DNA from: Prochlorococcus sp. AG-409-A10
Lineage (GTDB): Bacteria > Cyanobacteriota > Cyanobacteriia > PCC-6307 > Cyanobiaceae
DNA: 64,000 nucleotides
Assembly (NCBI GenBank): GCA_003216175.1
Contig: QCJG01000005.1
Span: forward strand, 43,142-107,141
Direction of reading: 5' to 3'
In this document: one piece after another, positions 42,392 to 52,443 of the stretch
Layout of the letters: every line of letters starts with the position of its first letter
Numbering within the stretch: position 1 is the first letter of the stretch
Translations under genes and position numbers: made by a program
The notes under the pieces: model-generated
The model's input: only the letters and a program-made list of their open reading frames with translations
What the model was told of the DNA's origin: nothing
The model's database searches: none

Positions 42392-43936
42392 TTAATGTGC
42401 AGATTTAAATTCTCCACCTCTTCCTCCAGCTTCAGATGCTTGTCCTATTCGAGAAAATAAATTCAAGCTTTCATCGTTTAAATTAATCACTTCAACCTCT
42501 GACCCCCCTAATTTTATTCTCCTGATCACCTGGTCAAGAACAGTTACACCACTTTGATCCCATATATGAGCTTCTGCCATATCAATTGTAATTTTTTTAG
42601 GGTGTTCGTGAAGTTCAAACCCTTGTCTAAAGTATATACTACTAACAAAAAATAATTGACCTTTAACTTTATAAACTCTGTGGTCTTCACCAGTTAAAGA
42701 AGATTCAACCTTAATAACCTTTGCAACCTTTCTACTAAATAATATTGCGGCAAGTCCTACTCCTGCAAGGAGACCCAAGGCAAGATTATGAGTAATAACC
42801 GTTACAAATACAGTTAAAATCATAACTGAACTATCGCTTCTAGGGATACGACGTATATCTTTTACTGACATCCAATTAGCAGTGTTAATTGCAATCATTA
42901 TCATTACACCAACCAATGTTGCCATTGGAATTTGATTAACCCAATCTTTAGCAGCAAGAATCATTGCTATTAAACAAACCCCTGAACTTAATGTTGAAAG
43001 TCGTGTTCTTCCCCCATAGCCCACATTCATAACCGATTGTCCAACCAAAGCACATCCAGCCATACCTCCAAAAAGAGAACTAACAATATTTCCTATACCT
43101 TGGCCTCTAGCCTCAACATTTTTATTTGTACTTTTATCAGTCATATCATCAAGAATATCTTGAGTGAGAAATGTCTCCATAAGACCTACCAAAGAAATTG
43201 CCAAAGCTGTTGGAAGTATCAACCCAAGAGTTTCAAAATTAAACGGAACTTTTGGGAAGCCAAAGCCAGGCAATCCATTTGGAAGAATTCCTAAGTTAGA
43301 AACAGTTGGAACATTTAATTTAAATCCTATAGAAATTGCAGTACAAACAAAAATTGCAACCAATGCTGAAGGCAAAATCTTAGTAACTTTAGGCAGCAAA
43401 TAAATAACCAACAAAGTAAGTATGGTCAATCCCCAAACTGCTGGTAATTGTATTGCAGTAACTACTTTTGAAGAATGCGCCAAGTCAATACCCAAATGAG
43501 GCAATTGAGCTAGGAAAATCAATATAGCCAAACCATTCACAAAGCCATCCATAACAGGTTGAGGTACAAATCTCATCTGATGTGCAAGTCTTAGATAACC
43601 CCAAGCGATCTGAAGGACTCCAGTAAGCAATCCTGCAGCCAAAAGATATTGAAGACCAAGACCAGGACTAATATTTTCTCCTTGTTGAACAATACCAGTC
43701 ATCAAAAGAGCGGTTGAACCAGTTACAGAAGTAATCATGGCCATTCTGCCCCCAAATATTGCGAGGGTCACAGAAAGCAAAAAAGCACCAAACAGTCCAA
43801 CTCTTGGATCAACACCTGCAATTCCCGAAAAAGCTATCGCTTCTGGAATCATTGCGAATGCAACCACAAGACCGGCAAGAACATCTCTAGAAGGCGAGAC
43901 AATTCTCTCCTTTGCTAATAAATTGTTCAATTTCAA
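42392..43936 (-). CDS. SulP-family anion transporter with STAS domain
   Basis: A 514-aa membrane protein with about ten to twelve helices in the first 400 residues (start: [21 protein letters not shown], the SulP signature) and a C-terminal STAS domain (about 410-500; [20 protein letters not shown]). The family carries sulfate or, as in BicA, bicarbonate with sodium. In a marine cyanobacterium a bicarbonate role is attractive, but SulP substrate cannot be read from sequence by eye. Single gene. Confidence 0.85.
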   Translation of the reverse strand: MKLNNLLAKERIVSPSRDVLAGLVVAFAMIPEAIAFSGIAGVDPRVGLFGAFLLSVTLAIFGGRMAMITSVTGSTALLMTGIVQQGENISPGLGLQYLLAAGLLTGVLQIAWGYLRLAHQMRFVPQPVMDGFVNGLAILIFLAQLPHLGIDLAHSSKVVTAIQLPAVWGLTILTLLVIYLLPKVTKILPSALVAIFVCTAISIGFKLNVPTVSNLGILPNGLPGFGFPKVPFNFETLGLILPTALAISLVGLMETFLTQDILDDMTDKSTNKNVEARGQGIGNIVSSLFGGMAGCALVGQSVMNVGYGGRTRLSTLSSGVCLIAMILAAKDWVNQIPMATLVGVMIMIAINTANWMSVKDIRRIPRSDSSVMILTVFVTVITHNLALGLLAGVGLAAILFSRKVAKVIKVESSLTGEDHRVYKVKGQLFFVSSIYFRQGFELHEHPKKITIDMAEAHIWDQSGVTVLDQVIRRIKLGGSEVEVINLNDESLNLFSRIGQASEAGGRGGEFKSAH

Positions 43937-44016
43937 AACTACGCTTCTACCATCCTGCCTTATTAGATAAGAGAATTCATATTAGTTAAGAAGATCTTCT
44001 TACTAAAATGAATAAA

Positions 44017-44196
44017 TCAAACAGAGTCCTCTTTCCTTTGAATAAATGAATCCATCAATTTTTTGTATTCATTCTCTCTTGAGCTTTTTGCAAAGCCAAC
44101 AATAAAAACGATCGATGAAAATACTATTAAGGCTAGTATTGTCGGACTAAGACCCAATTCACTAGCTGTCAAAGCAAAGAATAAATGAGCTATCAC
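44017..44196 (-). CDS. Candidate 59-aa membrane protein (GTG start)
   Basis: Minus-strand frame from a GTG at 44196: VIAHLFFALTASELGLSPTI, then a helix LALIVFSSIVFIVGF and a charged tail. No ATG is available in frame. The rest of the 43937-44309 gap is empty. Confidence 0.4.
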   Translation of the reverse strand: MIAHLFFALTASELGLSPTILALIVFSSIVFIVGFAKSSRENEYKKLMDSFIQRKEDSV

Positions 44197-44309
44197 TAAT
44201 TCACAGATAAAGTTATAATACTAAGTTGAACAACACTATCTTGAAGCTTTTTTAGACAGAAGTTTATTTTTTATATAAATCAAATCTAATAAATACAGAG
44301 AAATTATAT

Positions 44310-44606
44310 CTATTTTTCTTTTATTAAACTAACAAACTCCTCAGTAGTTAAGGCAGGTTTATACTCCCAAGTCATTCCATATTTATCTCTCCAGGATCCA
44401 AAAACCTTAAATAAAATTGATGCACTTGCAGCTCTACAAATAATCACTCCTGTTCCATCTTGCGGAGTGTGAGCCCATGAAATTCTCTCATAGCCATCAA
44501 TAAGGTCCTCAGATTTTCCACTTTCAACATAATCTACAAATGCTTCAGATGAATAATTTTGATCCTCAGATGATTCGAATTTCCACGTAACTATATAAAG
44601 CTGCAT
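44310..44606 (-). CDS. DUF3303-like small protein, paralogue
   Basis: A 98-aa protein (MQLYIVTWKFESSEDQ...) that shares the starting strand, the central hydrophobic motif and the ending with the protein at 2279-2581. The two are on opposite sides of the element and are probably ancient paralogues. Function unknown. Confidence 0.75.
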   Translation of the reverse strand: MQLYIVTWKFESSEDQNYSSEAFVDYVESGKSEDLIDGYERISWAHTPQDGTGVIICRAASASILFKVFGSWRDKYGMTWEYKPALTTEEFVSLIKEK

Positions 44607-44643
44607 TTTTTATTTTTGTAGGAGTTTATATTCTATCTGAGAA

Positions 44644-44967
44644 TTATTTTTTATTCCTAAAACCAGGCTCGAATTGCCTTCTTGCTGCCTGGGTTCTTAG
44701 GATTAACTGCCTTCCAGAACTTGATAGTGTAAACCTTAATGCTTTACCAGACTTAAACATCGCCTCTCCAATTGCCTTTGTTCTAGATAATTCAATTTGG
44801 TATGCACGACTAACCGCTCTCTCAGCATCAACATTTGCTAACTTTGCCTGTTGAGCCAAACGTTTGGTTTTTGATTTAGGGATTACTGAAAGTTCGCTTT
44901 CAGGTTCTGCCCACCTCCATAGCCAATTAGAATTGGATTTTGTAATTGAAGAAGATTTCTTAACCAT
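44644..44967 (-). CDS. Hypothetical basic protein
   Basis: A 107-aa protein, strongly basic, with a helical middle (RLAQQAKLANVDAERAVSRA) and an Arg-rich end. No domain recognised. Same strand as the DUF3303 gene, 37 bp before it, so possibly one transcript. Confidence 0.55.
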   Translation of the reverse strand: MVKKSSSITKSNSNWLWRWAEPESELSVIPKSKTKRLAQQAKLANVDAERAVSRAYQIELSRTKAIGEAMFKSGKALRFTLSSSGRQLILRTQAARRQFEPGFRNKK

Positions 44968-45229
44968 ACCCCCATTTAAAAAGACGAATAGAGGTTTTTT
45001 TCACCTCATAAAGACCCTAACCGCTATGGGCAAAAAAAAGGACTGAGAATCCAAAAAAAAATGAAAATTAAAATAATGTTTAAGAATACAAAACCTAAAA
45101 AATTAATTTTTAGATCCTGCAATTTGTGTGAGTTTACATATTCATAAGAAATAATGAAATCTAAAAATAGAGTTCTTTTGATTTAAGAAGTCAGCTATAT
45201 AAATAAAATTATTATCCTTTTATTACTGA

Positions 45230-45316
45230 TTAAAATTTAAAAGGGAACTCGATTAAAGCCCAAATGTACAAAGATATATTTAATGCAATCGCAGCACCAA
45301 CTGTAAGTTTCTTCAT
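45230..45316 (-). CDS. Candidate 28-aa membrane peptide
   Basis: MKKLTVGAAIALNISLYIWA... on the minus strand: a short basic start, a helix, and a FPFKF end. The remainder of 44968-45406 has no gene. Confidence 0.35.
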   Translation of the reverse strand: MKKLTVGAAIALNISLYIWALIEFPFKF

Positions 45317-45406
45317 ACCATAGTAAATTAATATATTTTTAATTCAGCAAAAAAATTTCTTTTGAGAAAGTATTTATATTCTCATCAACACATTATTCCT
45401 TGAGCT

Positions 45407-45760
45407 TTATAGATTTTCAGGAAGGAAAAGAAGTCCTGACCTGCACTGACCAAGAAGCACTTTGATTTTAGCTAATTTTGATTCAAGCACTTGGTTAGCA
45501 TTAACAGAAATCCAAATAGGTTTTATCAATTCATTCTTGGGACCAAGTCTTACCCGCTCTCCAAACCAATTTGCATGCGAAGGTATTGATGCTCTGCATT
45601 CTATCTCATTAATAGTTAAATCAACCTTCCTCTCGATAAGCCAATCTTCAACGAAAATCAAATTAGTAAAACTATTTAAACCAGCATTTACTGATGTAAA
45701 ACTGAAACTCAAAAGGATCCAAAAAAAATAATTCTTCAAAATTTCCGAAGTGGTCATCAC
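45407..45760 (-). CDS. Hypothetical exported protein
   Basis: A 117-aa protein with a hydrophobic N-terminus (YFFWILLSFSFTSVNAG, a likely signal peptide) and a mature part with two Cys (NEIECRASIP, LLGQCRSG) that could form a disulfide. Ends 34 bp upstream of tRNA-Lys. Unknown function. Confidence 0.6.
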   Translation of the reverse strand: MMTTSEILKNYFFWILLSFSFTSVNAGLNSFTNLIFVEDWLIERKVDLTINEIECRASIPSHANWFGERVRLGPKNELIKPIWISVNANQVLESKLAKIKVLLGQCRSGLLFLPENL

Positions 45761-45793
45761 TTCAAGTTATCTAGAAATAGTCTTAAACAAATA

Positions 45794-45865
45794 TGGGTCG
45801 CCTGAGATTCGAACTCAGGACCAGCCGGTTAAAAGCCGGATGCTCTACCACTGAGCTAGCGACCC
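45794..45865 (-). tRNA. trnK-UUU: tRNA-Lys (anticodon UUU)
   Basis: A 72-nt cloverleaf: acceptor GGGTCGC/GCGACCC, D arm AGCTCAGTGGTAGAGC, anticodon loop CTTTTAA with TTT anticodon, T arm CTGAGTTCGAATCTCAG, discriminator A. No CCA. There is no sign of element insertion at this tRNA. Confidence 0.95.
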
Positions 45866-46076
45866 CCCATAGACCAATACTAATGGTCCAATATGAAAAA
45901 TATCACGTTGTCGAAGCATTAACGTCCCTAATGTTCCTTTTTGAGGACTAAAAAACAATTTAAAGATATTTTTTTTCCTTCCTCATTGAATTTTTAGAGA
46001 TTTTTGAAGTCTTAATAAATAGTTGAGGGACATGAGAATATTATTTACCTAAGCTTCTAAGAAAAAAAACGACAGT

Positions 46077-47480
46077 TTGACAGAAGATCCATCGGTAATC
46101 GTAATAGGAGCTGGTCTCGCAGGGTCAGAAGCAGCATGGCAAATTGCAAGTGCTGGAGTCAAAGTAACTCTCTTTGAAATGCGACCCAAAAAAAAATCTC
46201 CAGCTCATCACTCCCCCGAATTCGCAGAACTTGTTTGCAGCAATAGCTTTGGAGCACTGAGTAGTGATAGAGCAGCAGGACTTTTACAAGAAGAGTTAAG
46301 AAAATTAAAATCTATTGTTATCGCAAAAGCAGATCAACACTGTGTTCCTGCAGGAGGCGCACTTGCTGTAGACAGAAGTCAATTCAGCTTATCAATCACA
46401 AATGAACTTTCCTCTCATCCCCTAATAAGAGTCATTAGAGATGAATGTCCGTGTCTACCAGATGCTCAACAAATAACAATTTTGGCCACAGGTCCTTTAA
46501 CAAGCGAATCGCTGGCTAAAGACATCAAAAAATTTACAGGAGAAAATGAATGCCATTTTTTTGATGCTGCTAGTCCGATAATTACTGGAGAAAGCATTGA
46601 TTTTTCAACAGCATTTCGGGCAAGCAGATACGACAAGGGTGATGCTGATTACGTTAATTGCCCGATGAATGAAGATTCATATCTAAAATTTCACTCAGAG
46701 TTAATCCAGGCGGAACAAGCCGAATTAAAGGATTTTGAAAAAGAATCAGCTCTTTTCTTTGAAGGCTGCCTTCCGATAGAAGAGCTTGCAAAAAGAGGTC
46801 TGGAGACTATGCGTTTTGGCCCATTAAAGCCAATAGGGCTATGGGATCCAAGATGGGGAGATGTAAACGACAAAAGCCTCCGAAGGCTGAAAAGGGCTCA
46901 TGCTGTCGTTCAATTAAGACAAGAGGATAAAGCAGGTCAACTATGGAATCTCGTTGGTTTTCAAACAAATTTAAAATGGGGCGAGCAAAAACGCGTATTC
47001 AGAATGATTCCTGGCTTGTCGAATGCAGAATTTATTCGTTTGGGAGTAATGCATAGAAATACTTTTCTTGAGTCTCCAAAGCTATTAAAGCCAACACTGC
47101 AATTCATAAATAGAAAAACTTTATTCGCCGCTGGACAGCTCACTGGTACAGAGGGGTATGCTGCGGCCATCGCTGGAGGCTGGCTGGCTGGCACTAACGC
47201 AGCATTGTTGGCGAAGGGATTAAATACAATTTCTTTGCCATCGTCTACCATGATTGGGGCATTGACAAACTTTGTTAGTAATAGTCAAGCAAGTTTACGA
47301 ATTCAAAATAAAAAAAACTTTCAACCTATGCCAGCTAATTTCGGATTACTACCTGAACTCGAGCATAGAGTTCACAACAAACGTGAAAGGTACAAAGAAT
47401 ATAGAGATAGAGCTTTGAGTCAAATAAAAAAATTAAGAGAAACATTATTAGAAAAAAACTCTTCTCAACCGTCCATTTAA
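46077..47480 (+). CDS. trmFO: tRNA (uracil-5-)-methyltransferase, folate/FAD-dependent
   Basis: A 467-aa protein with an N-terminal FAD-binding GxGxxG ([15 protein letters not shown]), the TrmFO signatures [18 protein letters not shown] and [15 protein letters not shown], and a C-terminal FAD segment ([22 protein letters not shown]). It makes m5U54 in tRNA using methylene-tetrahydrofolate. The start is a TTG at 46077 because no ATG gives the full FAD motif. Followed 17 bp later by crtH, so possibly co-transcribed. Confidence 0.92.
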   Translation: MTEDPSVIVIGAGLAGSEAAWQIASAGVKVTLFEMRPKKKSPAHHSPEFAELVCSNSFGALSSDRAAGLLQEELRKLKSIVIAKADQHCVPAGGALAVDRSQFSLSITNELSSHPLIRVIRDECPCLPDAQQITILATGPLTSESLAKDIKKFTGENECHFFDAASPIITGESIDFSTAFRASRYDKGDADYVNCPMNEDSYLKFHSELIQAEQAELKDFEKESALFFEGCLPIEELAKRGLETMRFGPLKPIGLWDPRWGDVNDKSLRRLKRAHAVVQLRQEDKAGQLWNLVGFQTNLKWGEQKRVFRMIPGLSNAEFIRLGVMHRNTFLESPKLLKPTLQFINRKTLFAAGQLTGTEGYAAAIAGGWLAGTNAALLAKGLNTISLPSSTMIGALTNFVSNSQASLRIQNKKNFQPMPANFGLLPELEHRVHNKRERYKEYRDRALSQIKKLRETLLEKNSSQPSI

Positions 47481-47497
47481 AAAATTTCTTTTACATC

Positions 47498-49060
47498 ATG
47501 ACTCAACTAACAAATAAAACTAAAGCTTCTTCCAACTGGGATTCAATAGTTATTGGTTCCGGTCTTGGTGGATTAGTGACTGCAAGTCAACTAGCAAGCA
47601 AGGGTGCAAAAGTTCTTGTGCTGGAACAGTACAAAATTCCTGGTGGAAGTGGTGGTTCATTTAAAAGAAAAGGATTTACTTTTGATGTTGGAGCATCTAT
47701 GATTTTCGGCTTTGGTAAAAAGGGATACACCAATTTACTAACGCGGGCTCTCAAAGATGTTGAACAAGAATGTGAAACGGTAGCTGACCCGACACAATTG
47801 GCATATCATCTACCTAATGATTTAGAAATTACAGTTGATAGAAATTATAAAAAATTTATTACTAAGCTAATTGATTTATTTCCCCATGAAGAGAAAGGAA
47901 TAAATCATTTCTACGAAACATGTTGGAGTGTATTTAATTGTCTGAATTCGATGCCCTTACTTTCAATAGAGGATCCAGGTTATCTAATGAAAGTTTTTTT
48001 TAAATCACCCTTATCTTGCCTAGGACTCGCTAGATGGTTACCAATTAATGCCGGAGATGTTGCAAGAAGATATATCAAAGATCCTACCCTTTTAAAATTT
48101 ATAGACATTGAATGTTTTTGCTGGTCAGTCATGCCCGCCGACTTAACACCAATGATAAATGCAGGAATGGTCTTTTCTGATAGACATTATGGAGGTATTA
48201 ACTATCCTATAGGAGGTGTTGGAGTAATTGCTGAAAAGTTAGTAAAAGGAATTGAAAATTTCAAAGGTGAAATCAGATATAAAGCTAAAGTTAAAAAAAT
48301 AATTTTTGAGAACCGAAAGGCAATAGGTGTCTCACTAGATAGTGGTGAAGATATTTTTGGTAAAACAATAGTCTCCAATGCAACAAGATGGGATACATTT
48401 GGTGGGCAAGGAATCAATGATCCACTCGTGAAGGCAGATAAGACTCCATCGGCCGAGACAAAATGGCAAAACAGATATATCCCTTCTCCTTCATTTTTAT
48501 CATTACATTTGGGAGTAAGTAAAGATTCTATCCCTTCAAATACAGATTGCCATCACTTGCTTCTCGATTCATGGGAAAAGATGGAAGATGAACAAGGAGT
48601 TACTTTTCTGTCAATCCCAACTCTATTAGATCCATCATTAGCGCCCTCTGATAGTCATATTGTTCATGCCTTTACTCCTTCTTCAATGGATTATTGGGAG
48701 GGATTAAGCAACGAAGAATATCTTAAGAAGAAAAAGGAAGATGGAGATATACTTATTTCAAAGTTAGAAAAATTATTTCCAAACCTTAGTCAAAATATTT
48801 TGCACAAGGAAATAGGCAGTCCAAGAACACATAAAAGGTTTCTTTCCAGAAACAAAGGAAGTTATGGACCAATTCCTTCAATGAGATTACCTGGTCTTCT
48901 TCCTATGCCATTTAATACTACAAATATAAAAGGACTATATTGTGTTGGTGATTCTTCTTTCCCGGGGCAAGGATTAAATGCAGTGGCGTTTAGCGGGTAT
49001 GCCTGTGCTCACAAAATTGGCACAAAGCTTGGAATCAATAAATGGGAACTTCCCGAATAA
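47498..49060 (+). CDS. crtH: Carotenoid (prolycopene) isomerase
   Basis: A 520-aa flavoprotein of the phytoene-desaturase family. FAD motif SIVIGSGLGGLVTASQLASK, then EQYKIPGGSGGSF and a C-terminal GDSSFPGQGLNAVAFSG. The length and the match to CrtISO identify it as the cis-to-trans isomerase that converts tetra-cis-lycopene to all-trans-lycopene. Convergent with the response-regulator gene, stops 13 bp apart. Confidence 0.9.
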   Translation: MTQLTNKTKASSNWDSIVIGSGLGGLVTASQLASKGAKVLVLEQYKIPGGSGGSFKRKGFTFDVGASMIFGFGKKGYTNLLTRALKDVEQECETVADPTQLAYHLPNDLEITVDRNYKKFITKLIDLFPHEEKGINHFYETCWSVFNCLNSMPLLSIEDPGYLMKVFFKSPLSCLGLARWLPINAGDVARRYIKDPTLLKFIDIECFCWSVMPADLTPMINAGMVFSDRHYGGINYPIGGVGVIAEKLVKGIENFKGEIRYKAKVKKIIFENRKAIGVSLDSGEDIFGKTIVSNATRWDTFGGQGINDPLVKADKTPSAETKWQNRYIPSPSFLSLHLGVSKDSIPSNTDCHHLLLDSWEKMEDEQGVTFLSIPTLLDPSLAPSDSHIVHAFTPSSMDYWEGLSNEEYLKKKKEDGDILISKLEKLFPNLSQNILHKEIGSPRTHKRFLSRNKGSYGPIPSMRLPGLLPMPFNTTNIKGLYCVGDSSFPGQGLNAVAFSGYACAHKIGTKLGINKWELPE

Positions 49061-49073
49061 ATTATGAAAAATG

Positions 49074-49838
49074 CTACGAAGGCAAGTTATCAAGACTAAA
49101 TCTATAACCTTGCTGTCGAACAGTTGTAATACCTCCTCCATCACCTAAACCTGCTTGTTCTAGTTTTCTTCTAAGCGTCAAAACCTGTGTATCAACTGAA
49201 CGAGGTCCGCCACTAAATGGAGGCCAAGCCATTCGAAGTAGCTCATGTCGACTTCTTACCATGCCAGGTGGCATCAACAAGGCGCACAATAAAGCAAATT
49301 CCCTAGGACTTAGTTCTACAGGTTTTTCTCGCAAGGTGACCTGTCTGAGAAGAAGATGAACCTCAAGTGGACCAACTGCAACACGTTCCTGTAAACCAAT
49401 TCTTCCTCGTTTAAGTAGTGTCCTGCATCTAGCAGCTAATTCTTCTAGGCCAAAAGGTTTCCTTAAAACATCATCAGCCCCATCATCTAAAAGTCCCACC
49501 ACGGGTTCAACTCCTGTTCTAGCTGTTAGAACAATCACTGAACAGCCCAACTGTTGTGCTAGTCGAAGGGCTGAACTTTTTTCCAATATCTCTGCACTAA
49601 CTAATAAATCTGGTGATTGATCCCGACAAAGATCAACTGCCTCCTCAGCAGAACCTACTGCTGCGGCAAGTTGTCCATCTTGCCTAAGCCTCTGAACCAA
49701 AACAGTTCTTAAAGTTGGATGTGGTTCTACAACAAGCACCTTTGAAGGTGATTGCGTGGTTGCTTGAATAGGGGAAGAACCTGATGAGGATCCTTGAATT
49801 TGCTCAGTAGGAAGCTGATCTGCAGGTATTAATGTCAC
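49074..49838 (-). CDS. OmpR-type response regulator lacking the phospho-aspartate
   Basis: A 254-aa protein: an N-terminal tail (about 35 residues, Ser/Gln-rich), a receiver domain (35-150), then an OmpR/PhoB winged helix (160-250; ELSPREFALLCALL... VDTQVLTLRRKLEQ... TVRQQGYRF). In the receiver, the usual L-D-x-x-x-P position reads PDLLVSAEI, with Ala/Glu where Asp should be, and the acidic pair is VVEPHP. The late TAR and KPF motifs are kept. So it is probably an aspartate-less receiver that does not use phosphorylation. Target genes unknown. Confidence 0.85.
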   Translation of the reverse strand: MTLIPADQLPTEQIQGSSSGSSPIQATTQSPSKVLVVEPHPTLRTVLVQRLRQDGQLAAAVGSAEEAVDLCRDQSPDLLVSAEILEKSSALRLAQQLGCSVIVLTARTGVEPVVGLLDDGADDVLRKPFGLEELAARCRTLLKRGRIGLQERVAVGPLEVHLLLRQVTLREKPVELSPREFALLCALLMPPGMVRSRHELLRMAWPPFSGGPRSVDTQVLTLRRKLEQAGLGDGGGITTVRQQGYRFSLDNLPS

Positions 49839-49926
49839 AACTTGGAAAAGTAGACCCTTAGACTAGAGAAGATATTAAAGCAAACTGTTCGCTGACTACC
49901 AAGAATAGTCTGTGTCTTAGCAAACC

Positions 49927-50193
49927 ATGACATCTTTTGATACTCCAGAAGCAATAAAACACTTCCAATCAATTTGTGATGCCTGTCAGGAGCTGACAAG
50001 TCGATACCACAGCCCTTCTGAACTTAGGATCTATGCAGACGGATATTTGCATTCCCTAAGGAATTGCAAGAGATTAGGTTCAAAGGATCAAGAGAAGTTA
50101 GAAGCATTAATTGATAGATGGATCATGGACCCTTCAAGCTTTATTGGTCCTGATGGCGATATTAATACCCTCTTTTTTCAAAAAGAAGCCTAA
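49927..50193 (+). CDS. Conserved cyanobacterial small protein (DUF6761-like)
   Basis: An 88-aa helical protein (MTSFDTPEAIKHFQSICDACQ...) with a conserved ending RWIMDPSSFIGPDGD. I recognise it as a family widespread in cyanobacteria; the DUF number is from memory. Divergent from the response regulator, 88 bp away. Function unknown. Confidence 0.7.
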   Translation: MTSFDTPEAIKHFQSICDACQELTSRYHSPSELRIYADGYLHSLRNCKRLGSKDQEKLEALIDRWIMDPSSFIGPDGDINTLFFQKEA

Positions 50194-50215
50194 ATATCAA
50201 TCAAAAAGTAACAAG

Positions 50216-50539
50216 TTATGAAGCTAGCGCGATTTCTAATTTTTCTTTCAATTCCCCAGAGTTATACATGCTTATCAAAATATCGGAGCCTCCAATAAAT
50301 TCACCCTTCACATAAACTTGGGGTATTGTTGGCCAATTTGAAAATTCCTTAATTCCTTCTCGAATTTCCATATCTGAAAGTACATCAAAAGTATCAAAGC
50401 TCATTCCCAAGGAATTAAGAATTTGAACAACATTGTTGGAAAAACCACATTGTGGCATCAACTTATTACCTTTCATGAAAACAAAAATTGGCTTTGAATT
50501 AATTAGGAGTTCAATTTTTGAACGAGTTGTAGAATCCAT
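50216..50539 (-). CDS. grxD: Monothiol glutaredoxin (Grx4/GrxD type)
   Basis: A 107-aa protein with KGNKLMPQCGFSNNVV containing the CGFS active site, then TIPQVYVKGEFIGGSDI, the glutathione-binding signature of monothiol glutaredoxins. These proteins hold and transfer [2Fe-2S] clusters and pair with BolA proteins. The BolA gene lies 10 bp upstream in the same direction. Confidence 0.93.
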   Translation of the reverse strand: MDSTTRSKIELLINSKPIFVFMKGNKLMPQCGFSNNVVQILNSLGMSFDTFDVLSDMEIREGIKEFSNWPTIPQVYVKGEFIGGSDILISMYNSGELKEKLEIALAS

Positions 50540-50549
50540 ATCTGAAAAG

Positions 50550-50786
50550 TTATTGAGGAGTTGAGGTTTTCAAGGCCAAAGCATGAATTGTTTCTGTTTT
50601 CAATTCATTTTTTAACGCACCATAAACAAGTTGATGTTGTTGCACAAGAGATAGGCCAGAGAATTCTTCAGATACAACATTGACTTCAAGATGATCACCA
50701 CCGCCCATATCTTTCACGTCAATCTGAGCATCGGGAAGTGATTGCTTAATTAAAAGAGTAACTTCTTGGGCTGTAATCATTTTCAA
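50550..50786 (-). CDS. BolA-family protein
   Basis: A 78-aa protein with the class-II KH-like BolA fold motifs: IDVKDMGGGDHLEVNVVSEE and a C-terminal LKTETIHALALKT. The conserved His of the Fe-S partner site is present (IHALALKT). Directly upstream of grxD in one operon, a classical functional pair for iron-sulfur handling. Confidence 0.9.
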   Translation of the reverse strand: MKMITAQEVTLLIKQSLPDAQIDVKDMGGGDHLEVNVVSEEFSGLSLVQQHQLVYGALKNELKTETIHALALKTSTPQ

Positions 50787-50859
50787 ATAAGGAATTAAAG
50801 TGAATTTTGAGAAAATAAATTCAATTTGAGTGCTAAAGATTCAAATAAGTAAAATCATA

Positions 50860-51708
50860 TTATCTTCTACCAACAGCTAACAAAGCCGATTGTTCAGCAC
50901 TTCTCATACTTGTGGAAAGTTCAATATTAAAGTCATTTGCAGATTGCTTAAAACCCCTAGAAATAATTATTGGTTTTGAGAAACAAATTGATGCCGATCC
51001 ATAAAGCTTCGGGACAACATCACTGTAGGCTAAACCGACTGGAACAATTTTAATTTCCAACCCTTTGTTAGACGCTAGTTGAGCTAAGCGAATCAAGCCT
51101 TTTTTCAGTTTTACAGGCTCACCAAAACGATTTATCTTTCCTTCTGGGAAAACAACTAATTGCTGACATGAAATCAACAAATCAACTGCATATCTAAGAG
51201 TAGTTAAAGAAGGTCTTCCTTGATCAATTGGAAAACAACCCAACCTGTTTAAGAACCAACCTTGTAACCCTCTCATTTCTGATCGGGTGACCATGTATCT
51301 ACAATCTCTATTGGTAATCCTTCTCCCAGCAGCCATAGTCAACATCAAAGCATCCCATCTAGATCTATGAGTGGGAGCAAGTACAACAGAACCACTTAAA
51401 GGTAAATTTTCTCCACCAATAACTATTCTTCTTCGAAAAAAATTGTTCAACGCGAAATCTTGTGTAGCAAACATAGCTAATCGACTCCAGAAAGGATCAA
51501 CCCCGAGGCATATTTTTTTTTCTCTATGAAGAAGGGGCAAAAAATCCCTCTTTAACAAACTATGTAATGAAGTTAACTCCGTAAGCTTTATTATTAATGG
51601 TCGGACTGGGCAGTTACTCCAGCGGCTAAACTTTATTTTGCTTTTGATGAATACAATCAAAGTATATTTTAAATACCTATGGCAAGTCTTGGCGTAAACA
51701 TTGATCAC
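50860..51708 (-). CDS. plsC: 1-acyl-glycerol-3-phosphate acyltransferase-like protein
   Basis: A 282-aa frame with the PlsC motifs: [14 protein letters not shown] (H-x4-D), FPIDQGRPS, and FPEGKINR. It transfers a fatty acyl group to a lysophospholipid for membrane lipid synthesis. The longest frame begins at 51708 and overlaps the divergent pdxJ start by 30 bp; the true start is probably further in, but I see no good ATG in the next 80 codons, so the N-terminus is unsettled. The symbol is a family label. Confidence 0.8.
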   Translation of the reverse strand: MINVYAKTCHRYLKYTLIVFIKSKIKFSRWSNCPVRPLIIKLTELTSLHSLLKRDFLPLLHREKKICLGVDPFWSRLAMFATQDFALNNFFRRRIVIGGENLPLSGSVVLAPTHRSRWDALMLTMAAGRRITNRDCRYMVTRSEMRGLQGWFLNRLGCFPIDQGRPSLTTLRYAVDLLISCQQLVVFPEGKINRFGEPVKLKKGLIRLAQLASNKGLEIKIVPVGLAYSDVVPKLYGSASICFSKPIIISRGFKQSANDFNIELSTSMRSAEQSALLAVGRR

Positions 51709-52416
51709 ATAGCAAATGTTCGAGAAGCTCGTAAGACATTTGAACCTGACCCAGTAAAAATGGTTCTTTTAGCGGAAATAGGTGGTGCTGACGGTATAAC
51801 AGTGCATCTAAGAGAAGATAGAAGGCATATACAAGACAGAGATCTAAATCTTCTCAAAGAGACTGTGCATACTCGACTAAATCTAGAAATGGCTGCAACT
51901 GAAGAAATGACTTCAATAGCACTTAATCTTAAGCCAGATATGGTTACATTAGTTCCTGAGAAAAGGGAAGAGGTCACTACAGAAGGAGGACTCGATGTCA
52001 TTAAACACAGAAACAAATTAAAGGAAATAATCCAACGTCTTTCGGATGCGGATATTCCAGTTAGTCTTTTTGTTGATCCAGTTCAAGCTCAATTAGAAAA
52101 TTGTGCCGAAGTAAATGCCGCCTGGATTGAACTACATACAGGTAAATATGCAATCACAAAAAACAAGGTAAGAGATATGGAATTATCCATTCTTAAAGAG
52201 AGCACAGCTAAAGCAAAAACCTATGGTTTGCGAGTAAACGCAGGCCATGGATTGACATATCAAAACGTTGAACCGATTGCAGCTATTGAAGGTATTGAAG
52301 AATTAAATATTGGTCATACAATTATTTCTAGAGCCTTATCAGTAGGTCTAACTCAGGCAGTAAAAGAAATGAAAAGCCTAATTATCAATCCAAGAAAAGA
52401 CAACTTCTTACTTTAA
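51679..52416 (+). CDS. pdxJ: Pyridoxine 5'-phosphate synthase
   Basis: A 245-aa protein with all PdxJ landmarks: [15 protein letters not shown] at the N-terminus, [17 protein letters not shown], and the C-terminal [12 protein letters not shown] and [12 protein letters not shown]. It condenses 1-deoxyxylulose-5-phosphate with 3-amino-1-hydroxyacetone phosphate in de novo vitamin B6 synthesis. It lies 28 bp before recC but is probably a separate function. Confidence 0.95.
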   Translation: MASLGVNIDHIANVREARKTFEPDPVKMVLLAEIGGADGITVHLREDRRHIQDRDLNLLKETVHTRLNLEMAATEEMTSIALNLKPDMVTLVPEKREEVTTEGGLDVIKHRNKLKEIIQRLSDADIPVSLFVDPVQAQLENCAEVNAAWIELHTGKYAITKNKVRDMELSILKESTAKAKTYGLRVNAGHGLTYQNVEPIAAIEGIEELNIGHTIISRALSVGLTQAVKEMKSLIINPRKDNFLL

Positions 52417-52443
52417 AAATATCTTTAAATCGCATTTTGACTC

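Noticed and set aside
43037..43403. Plus-strand frames inside the SulP gene
   Set aside because: They are antisense to a full-length transporter with clear helices and STAS domain.
49921..50216. Operon of the small DUF6761-like gene with the response regulator
   Set aside because: They are on opposite strands, divergent, so shared transcription is not possible.
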